From Atrina japonica (lineage: Eukaryota > Mollusca > Bivalvia > Pterioida > Pinnidae): 64,000 nucleotides of DNA. The position numbers were made by a program, and so were the translations under genes. The DNA lies in contig BROG01000042.1 of assembly GCA_030159075.1 (NCBI GenBank), forward strand, positions 1,178,501-1,242,500, written 5' to 3'. The notes beneath the pieces were generated by a model. The model ran no database searches. It was not told the origin of the DNA and saw only the letters and a list, made by a program, of their open reading frames with translations. Position 1 is the first letter of the stretch, and each line of letters starts with the position of its first letter. Below, piece after piece: positions 42,501 through 52,679 of the stretch.

Positions 42501-45500
42501 AAATTGATTGTTATTCTGTTTTTTAACAGATTATTTTATTCTTGAAGAAAAGTGTCAAACCTTCCATCTTTAACCTTGAACTTCAGAAGCGACCTGTAGC
42601 TGTAAATCATTATATCAGTTATCTACGAGCTCATTATGACTTTAAAGACTTGGTGGATTTATTAGGGTATGAAGATTATTTAAGTTATTTTTGTACTTAT
42701 TTGTGTTGAGGTAAGGAAAGTTTACAAATTTGTTACTTTGCATTGCAATGGGTACACTACAGGAGAAATGTTGTTTCTTTTTTATTTGTTTGTTAGTTTT
42801 TTTTTGGGGGGGGGGGGTGGGGGTAACCATGTATAGATAATTTTGTTGTGTATTTGTGTCAAGATGTGGGAAAGTATATAGTAAATATACTGGTGTTTAT
42901 GTTTTGTATTTATGTTAGGGTATGGGAAAATTGTATAGAAATTATTCAGATAATTTTGTTGTGTATTTGTGTTTGGGTATAGGACACTGTCTTAACAAAA
43001 CAAAACAAAATATAATTTTCAATTCATACTGCCTTCATGGAGGTAATATCCAAATGCCATTTATATACAGCTGAATTAAGTATATATCAAAGTGCATGTC
43101 TATATTTCTATAAGTTTTGAATTTGTTAATTCTGTCAGTCTGTGTGGTAAGGTGTTGGTTTAAAGGGGCATTATCTGTGTTGACAAAAAAAAAAATATTC
43201 TGATTTTTTCTATTTTTAGTTCTTGTACTTAATGTACAATAACAAATAAACACTATACACAGATATAGAAAAATCTTATATTCTTATATGTTTTGTGAAA
43301 ATAAGGTCAGGTCCAGTGTGGTATTCATATACAAATAGTAAGGTTAAGTTAATCAATTGATTATAAGTGAAAATGTGCCAAACCTAGGTTTCTCAAGCAA
43401 TTTTCACAAAATATTTAGGGATTTAAGAATTTTTATGCCTGTGCATATCTCTTTTTTGTTATTGTATATCAATCTCAGTGGGAAAAAGGGACAAAACAAA
43501 TTTTGGAAAAAACACAGATAATTCCCTTTTAAGTTTTGTAATTGCTCACCAGTCACTTAACTATGGCTTCAATGTTGATGACATGTATTGATTCATCTCT
43601 CAGAATACTTATTTAACTTATTTTCTGACTTTTAGGATGTTAAACAGAACAGAAGAAGCTTCGGTAATTAGTTTCTTTTTTATGTTGCCATTTGTCATTT
43701 TTTATCACGTAACTCATGAATATTCATCATATTCACGTAACTCATGAATATTCATCATTTATTGGAACTTATCTATATGAAGATATAATGACTGATGTGG
43801 ATATAACCACTACAACTAATCTAACTACTATTTAAATACTGACTCAGTCAACACACAATGATTCATTCAGCATGGTCTCATCTATTCACCAACATTTGGG
43901 ACTAATTTTTATTAAACTGTCGGATTTCTGTAGAATCATAAAATTTTGTTGGTTAAAATTTTGCTGGTTAAAAAATAAAAGAAATTCATTGACATTAATT
44001 TCAGTGAAGTGTAAAACCTGTTTGTAAAGGAACGTTTTACTATTGGTATAATTTATGTAAAACTTTGTCATGGTTTAAATTTCGTTGAAAAATGATAACA
44101 ATGAAATAAACGGAATTAAAACCACAAGAAAATTTTCTGATTCTATATAGATTCTATTGATTATTTTAGATGCTAAAGTACAAACAAGCCATATCTTCAT
44201 ATGATGCAAGAAGCAAAATAGCATGTTTAAAAGGTTGTCACAAGTAAGTGTGTATCGAGATTCCATAGACAAAAGTTCTCAATTCTAGAGTCTAAAGACT
44301 CTAATTCAGAGTCTCACATGTCAGACTTCTTATCCTCCTGATATTCTGAATCTCACATGTCAGACTTTTTATCCTCCTGATATTCTGAGTCTCATGTGTC
44401 AGACTTTTTATCCTCCTGATATTCTGATCTTCTGAGTCTTTATATTCGATATTCTGAGTCTCATGTGTCAGACTTTTATATATTCCTGATATTTATCTTC
44501 CTGAGTTCTCACTCATGTGTCAGACTTTCTTTTCCTGATATTCATGTGATATTTCCGAGTCTCATGTGTCAGACTTTTTATATTCCTGATATTCTGAGTC
44601 CTCCTGACTTTTTATATTCTGAGTCTCACGTGTCAGACTTTTTATATTCCTGATCTGAGTCTCCTGATATATTCTGAGTCTCATGTGTCAGACTTTTTAT
44701 ATTCCTGATATTCTGAGTCTCATGTGTCAGACTTTTTATATATCCTGATATTCTGAGACTTTCTCATATGAGTCAGACAGACTTTTATATTCCTGATATT
44801 CTGAGTCTCATGTGTCAGACTTTTTATATTCCTGATATTCTGAGTCTCATGTGTCAGACTTTTTATATTCCTGATATTCTGAGTCTCATGTGTCAGACTT
44901 TTTATATTCCTGATATTCTGAGTCTCACATGTCAGACTTTTTATATTCCTGATATTCTGAGTCTCATGTGTCAGACTTTTTATATTCCTGATATTCTGAG
45001 TCTCATGTGTCAGACTTTTTATCCTCCTGATATTCTGAGTCTCATGTGTCAGACTTTTTATATTCCTGATATTCTGAGTCTCACATGTCAGACTTTTTAT
45101 ATTCCTGATATTCTGAGTCTCATGTGTCAGACTTTTTATCCTCCTGATATTCTGAGTCTCATGTGTCAGACTTTTTATCTTCCTGATATTCTGAATCTCA
45201 CATGTCAGACTTTTTATCTTCTTTTAGCTACTTGATGAGCTTCTTAATGTCTGTGATATATTGTCTCTCTCATATTCATTTGTAATTTAATGAAGATATA
45301 CTGTATAATTATCTCTCAGATAAGAAAGGCTGAATTTAAAATGAAGGCAAAATTTTCAAGCTAAATTATTTGTTTGTTTGTTTATTGTTGTTTAATGTCC
45401 CACTCAAGAATCTTACACTCATATGGAGACATCACCAAATGCCGGTGAAGCGCTTCAAATTTTGGCCCATGCTTGGCACTTACAGCCATTGAGCAGTGAG

Positions 45501-48500
45501 GGTTCTTTAACGTGCCGACACCTACTGTGACATGGGACTTTGGTTTTTACTGTCTCATCTGAAATACAGGAAACCAACCTGCCGTCGGCTGGACTCAAAC
45601 TCACGACCTCATGATCAAGAGTGGAGCTCGCTACTGACTGAGCCAGGCTGGCTCTTCAAGTTGAATAATTGAAGCATTACCATTCATGCTGTCCATGTGG
45701 TTATGGTGATTTATGGCAAATTTAAGACTGTGAATGTTGTGTGTCGTAAAGGGCAAATATTTCCAGATAAACGGTGACCTCTGGGTCATCCACTAACATA
45801 AGTTCTACTTAGCTATCATGTCAATCTTTCATTCATATACATATACTTATCTGATATTGTAGAGCTCATTTTTCTATGGAACCTCAGTTGGGACATGAAG
45901 CCAGCTTAGTGCAGCAACACATATCAATATTAGAAAGACAGTGGCCATTAGAGGTACTATGTTTCTTTTTCAAGAGAAAATGTAGTTTTATTTCAAAATA
46001 ACTGAAAATTAATTCTTTGATTCTTAATATGTGACATAGTAGCATTTCATTTTATAAAGTGATTGTAAAATAACGTAATGTTCTGGTATGTGTTTTGTGT
46101 ATAGGCCTATAGATATATGAAGAAAACACACAATCAAGTAAAATTTCAAATATTGACTAACAAAGTAATTCTAGTGCTATAAAATGATTTATTTTATGTG
46201 GTATGTGTGTTGTGAACATGTATATGTATGTATGTGTGTACACATGTAGGTTTGTGTGCAGAAATAGATAGAAAGCAAGTTTAATGGGCATATAGAATGT
46301 AATGTAAAATATATGTAAAGTGCAAATGCACTTGTGTCTATGTGATATCTGATTCTGTTTGAGACATTTGTGTATGTAGAATTTATAAATAGTGCATTAC
46401 TGGTGTTAAGTGTATATGTTTTGGCCATATCGCGAAGCAAATTCCAGTCGAGGAATTGACAATGTCTGTCTGCACGTCATCTGTGATCTGTGTCATTAAT
46501 GTGATTATTATGTTGTATTTATCTCTGATGTGAGAAAGCTATTTAGAGTTCCATGTTGTCAGTTGATGGCCTTCAGCCTTCTTTTTGTACCTTGACCTTG
46601 ACTTTTTAAATATAATGCTTTGTAGTTCGGCCTTAAAGCCTTTAGCAGAGTCTTGTTCCTAAAATTTATTAATGTACTTGTATTTAATTTGTAAACTGTG
46701 TATACTTTTCTATACAGGATGCAGATGCAAATGCTGCAAAAAATACATTACATCCACAACATTCCAAGTTTAGACAGTATCCACGCAAAGCTAATCTCAT
46801 CAATATGCCTGTTATAACAACATTATATTACTGTTGTTTTTACCACAGTGGGCTTGGGGAGGTAAGCAAGATTTTTATCATATTGTTGACTATCACAGTG
46901 AACTAGGGGAGATAATCAAGATTTATATTATATTGTTGATTATCACAGTAAACTAGGGGAGGTAAGCTATATTTTTATCAATGACATACTGTTGTTTATG
47001 ACAGTGAAGTAGGGGAGATAAGCAAGATCTTTATCACACCGTTGATTATCACAGTGAACTAGGGGAGATAAGCAAGATCTTTATCATACTGTTGTTTATG
47101 ACAGTGAACTAGGGGAGATAAGCAAGATCTTTATCATACTGTTGTTTATGACAGTGAACTAGGGGAGATAAGCAAGATCTTTATCACACTGTTGTTTATC
47201 ACAGTGAACTAGGGGAGATAAGCAAGATCTTTATCACACTGTTGTTTATGACAGTGAACTAGGGGAGATAAGCAAGATCTTTATCACACCGTTGATTATC
47301 ACAGTGAACTAGGGGAGATAAGCAAGATCTTTATCACACTGTTGATTATGACAGTGAACTAGGGGAGATAAGTAAGATTTTTATCATACTGTTATTTATC
47401 ACAGTGAACTAGGGGAGATAAGCAAGATCTTTACTAGGGGAGATAAGCAAGATCTTTATCATACTGTTGTTAATGACAGTGAACTAGGGGAGAAAAGCAA
47501 GATCTTTATCATACTGTTATTTATCACAGTGAACTGGGGAGATAATCAAGATTTTTATCATACTGTTGTTTAGCACAGTGAACTAGGGGAGATAAGCAAG
47601 AATTTTATGAATGAAATCCTGTTGTTTATCATTTTTTCATTATTTATGTCCTTTCTCAATCAAAACTGAATATTGTTTTTGTTATTTGAACTTTTTGTAT
47701 GGCATAAAAATTGTATTTAATTTAGCCTATATTTTCAATGTAATCCAATTCCTTATTATCATAGAGTAATTTCTCCATAATACTCAAATATCAGTGTACT
47801 GCATTTTAGAAAATCATATACATATATAATATTTGTCTTTACAGAACAATTTAGCAAGTCCATTAGCCATTAAAAATGAACATCAGGTAAGATTGGGTAC
47901 CTACAGTATATTGTCTCCAAGACATGATATCTCTAAACTCTTGGGAAAAGACACATTGTCTTATGGAATATTAAAATCACGTTGTCTGTAAACTCATCAA
48001 CCCCTGAAAAACAATGGACTCTTCTGTAAATCAATGACTTAGACCAGTCCAAATGTGTCTTTAGAGGTGAATAAGTTAAGAAAGTATACTAGTATAGAAT
48101 TCTTAAATAGAATCTTTTAACAATAGAATGTGTCTATATAAGCTTACAATAAAATCTGTCTATATAATTGTAGCAAAGTGAAAGTCTTTGACTCAGGTTC
48201 TGTTTCTGTCTTTTATTTGCAATGTTGACATATACACGGTTAATCTTGAGCAGTAGTAACAAGGAACAGTAACTCTTTCTGCCAAACATGTCACCGATAT
48301 AAATTGTATTTATTCAAACATGGTATTTATTCCCAAAATAAAAAGGACGGAAATTATGTGATATCATTTAGATATAAACCAATGAGAAGGCTAATATAAA
48401 AGAAGCAGTAAATTTACAAAGAAAGTACTCAGCAACTCAATGCATATGCGCAGTAGAACTCAAATTTGCTCTAGGGCATTGGAATGACCTCAACCAAGAT

Positions 48501-51500
48501 AAGTGATCTAATGATTAAATTCTTTACAATCAATAATCAATACAATACAGATATTTATCTTCAGTTACACATTTTCAGTTCCCCACATAATCTTGTAAGA
48601 ATAAAATCTGTCAAGCTATGTAAACTTACAAGAATAGATTCTATCTACATATATATATATATATATATAATCTTGTTAGAATAGAATCTCTTTATACAGA
48701 TGTTATTTCACCATTTTTTTTGTCATTTAGTGTTTTTATTTACTAAAAATGTATCATGCATTGCATACTTTTAAAAACTGGATCCCAATAGAAAACTCAA
48801 AGGCTTGAAAAAAGAGCTATGCAGTGTAAAAATGCTTTATTTATCGGAATATCATATTATAATAACATTGTAACTTAATCACTAAAGTGGTAATACCAGC
48901 ATTGTTTTACAACTTCAGTTAACAGAAAAACAGTATGTATGGACAGCACTTAAAGCTAGATCTCGATTAAAACAGTGGAATGGAGTAGAAGAACTTCTTA
49001 AAACAAAGGTAAATTCATTATCCTATATGAGTTGTAAAGATCTGACACTTCACCGGCTTTCCAATATAAGAAATTATTTAAGACATGTAAAAAAATGTCA
49101 TGAATATATGTAATGACAAGGGAATGATTGTCATGAATATGTGTAATGACAAGGGAATGATTGTCATGAATGTAATGACAAGGGAATGATTGTCATGAAT
49201 ATCTGTAATGACAAGGCAATGATTGTCATGAATATCTGTAATGACAAGGCAATGATTGTCATGAATATCTGTAATGACAAGGCAATGTCATGAATGTCTG
49301 TAATGACAAGGCAATGATTGTCATGAATATCTGTAATGACAAGGCAATGATTGTCATGAATATCTGTAGTGACAAGGCAATGATTGTCATGAATGTCTGA
49401 TGACATGGCAATGATTGTCATGAATGTCTGTTATGACAAGGCAATGATTGTCATGAATATCTGTAAAAACAAGGCAATGATTGTCATGGATATCTAATGA
49501 CAAGGCAATGATTGTCATGGATGTCTGTAATGAATGTCTAATGACAAGGCAATAAGTTCTAATGACAAGGCAATGATTATCATGAATGTCTAATGACAAG
49601 GCAATGATTGTCATGGATGTCTGTAATGACAAGGCAATGATTGTCATGAATATCTGTAATGACAAGGCAGTGATTGTCATGAATGTCTAATGACAAGGCA
49701 ATGATTGTCATGAATGTATAATGACAAGGCAATGATTGTCATGAATGTCTATTGACAAGGCAATGATTGTCATGAATGTAATGACAAGGCAATGATTGTC
49801 ATGAATATCTGTAATGACAAAGCAATGATTGTCATGAATATCAAATGACAAGGCAATGATTGTCATGAATGTCTGTAACAACACAGCAATGACTGTCATG
49901 AATGTCTAATAACAAGGCAATGATTTCTAATGACAAGGTAATGATTGTCATGAATGTCTAATGACAAGGCAATGATTGTCATGAATGTCTGTAATGACGA
50001 GGCAATGATTGTCATGAATATCTGTAATGACAAGGCAATGGTAAGGTTCGGCAGGATGATGTCTAAAACTGACTTACATCAGGACCATATTGGGTGGATA
50101 GGAAAAATATTAGCTCACCTGGCCAAAAGGGTCAAAGTTACAGGCACTGTGATGGAAAATTTAAGTTGCATAATTGGCCAAATCTGCCAGTTGAGCATCT
50201 TAAGCCCCTATATTAATTATTGTAATTAACTTTTCTGTCTTTAACTCTGATCTTTAAACTACACATTATCTTGTATATATATATTAAAGTTGTGAACTTG
50301 TAGTTATCGAAGTGCTTGAGAAGCCCCTCTACAATATTATTCTTAACTCCAGTAAATGATTTTAAGCAAAATTTCAAATGATGGTGTCATGTTGTATAGA
50401 ATGATTTTATCTATTTGCTCTCATGTTCAAAAGTACCATTTTGAAGATTGTAAATCAGGAGAAGTCTGATTGGTCCATGGTTGAGGCACCTGATTGGTCT
50501 AAAGGAAGGTGTCTGACTGGTCTAGAAGGAGGAGGTTGATTGGTTGAGTAGATGAGAATGAAAATCCTTGAACAGATTTTTTTCTTATGAACCATTTATA
50601 TAAAACATTTTGAAGAATTAGTAATGAAAGTTTTGATAATGATTGCCTTTTTTTCAGGGCTGGTTTGGTAGTACAAAGTCACATTCTGTAATTGGTTTTG
50701 ATAGAGTCTGTGAAGTTTTATACAGTACTAGTGCACCACTTGATGTAAGTTATCTGTTGATATGATCATGTACTGCAATTACCAGTATTACAATATCTGT
50801 TCATCTTGAGATTTAGTTAAATTTGTTTAAAAAAAACCAGAGGGATAACTGTGTGATATTTACTTAATATTGCATGTGTGGAACTAGATTTCCTGATGAC
50901 AATGAACTCAAGGCTGCCATAGCAATGTGACTTCATGGCCAAACTGAAGACTTCCATTTTCAAAATACAATCTGAAGTTTAAATGGGCAAGTTGCAATAA
51001 GGTAACTGGAGACGTGTTAGAAGAATAACAGACATTGTCTGCTGCCACAATGTATACTGTGAACTTTTTAACTTGTATATTCCATTCCATATAACCTAAG
51101 GTGCAGTCTCATGAACCATTTCTTGACCTGGACAAGTTTAAATTTTAGGTTATGCAGCATGTAAACATTAAAATTACACCAACAAAAGTTATCGTTCCTA
51201 CTTATCACTATACACAAAGGTATCCAGTGGTCAATAAAACACATTTCCTGTGTAGCCTGTAATAACTGAAAAGTGAATAGAATCTTCCAAATGATGATCA
51301 AAATTATACTCTGCTAGCCAACTTATATGAATTGGGCACTGTCTTTATTCAGTGCCCCCAATAAAACTCTTGTATATATGATTTACTATTCAATTTTCTT
51401 TTATTTTCAGATATTGTCTAAATACTTGCGTCTAATTCAGAACCAAGAAAAAAGGATAAATATGGCAAAGAAATACAAGTGTCATGATGTTGCTGTTGAT

Positions 51501-52647
51501 GTAAGCATAGCTAGCTTAATATGAGTTCACATTTGGTTTTAAGTTCAACCCTTCTTCTTAGCCCAAATTCTGATGTTTTAGCATTCTGTGTGTTCGTATC
51601 ATCTGAATATTTTCTTTACACTGGCCATAACTTTATATATGCATGTACTACTTAAAACCGAGAAATATTGTGCTTCCGTACTTCACTTTGCAGTCCACTC
51701 CAGGATCACAAACTTTGAAAATGATGAGAAAGTCATGAGTAGTTTAGTTTAACTTTTGATTTACTCAAAGGCAGCATCAAAGAACTGGTGTAAGACTTAT
51801 GATTCCTAGCACATCCTGTACTTCAGATGACCTGTATCTTGTTGCAAAAATGACCCTGTTTTGGACTTTAAGAAGTTTAGTTTTAACACATTTTATTTCA
51901 TTAATAGAAATGGGATTGAGCATAAGTTTTTCCAGCATTATTTGTGCCCTCTCCCTAGTATGATAACGAACAAAAAAATGTGTCACAGTGGGAAGTATAT
52001 ACAATGCTTTTTAGTTTAGTTGAGGTCAGGTTTACCTACTTCTACCCCTCGTACATCAACCAATCTTGCATGGCGACTGATGTGATACTTAGCATATACT
52101 ATGATTCAGGTGCTGGACTGGACCTGTATTTTTTGCAAAAATGACCCTTCTCTTGGACCTAGTCTATTTTCACCACATGTTTACAGATAATCATACAAAA
52201 GTCAGTGCTCTATTTATTACATTTCAGACTCTTGTATCTCAAAAAGACCGTATACAACTGGAACAGTATACCAGTAAATTACCACAAGGGTCTAGGGAGT
52301 TCTTTTATGCCAGAGATGCTCTTCAAAGCTCTGTAAGTATTTCTGTTCTATCATAAGTTCTTTGTAGTCAAATGTAAATTCAGGGTACACAACTCCTACC
52401 CCTTTTGACAGAAGATCAAATGTTTCATTGTCAGAAATTACTGTACAGTAGAGTGATCAGAACCATTTATAATATAAATGGCAAGTAAAATGCACCAATG
52501 TCTATGAAAGCAAGACGTGCGTGTGTGTGTTCATGTCTATGATCAACATTAAGCAGGGCTCTACAACACTAAAAAAATTCACTCTTCATTTGGCCAGTGA
52601 ACCAGAAATTTTACTAGCCAGCCAGGAACTTTTACTCGCCAATATAC

Positions 52648-52679
<32 letters not shown>

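Noticed and set aside
44768..45235. 155-codon frame with a 13-residue repeat ([13 protein letters not shown])
   Set aside because: The 39-bp unit is divisible by three, so one stop-free frame persists by chance; it is intronic and has no splice or start support.
45590..45650. Possible tRNA gene on the minus strand
   Set aside because: A-box and B-box are present, but the body and tail show it is a SINE head and no cloverleaf with an anticodon stem is evident.
49090..50042. Possible CRISPR-like regular repeat
   Set aside because: Units are head-to-tail without unique spacers and the genome is eukaryotic; a minisatellite.
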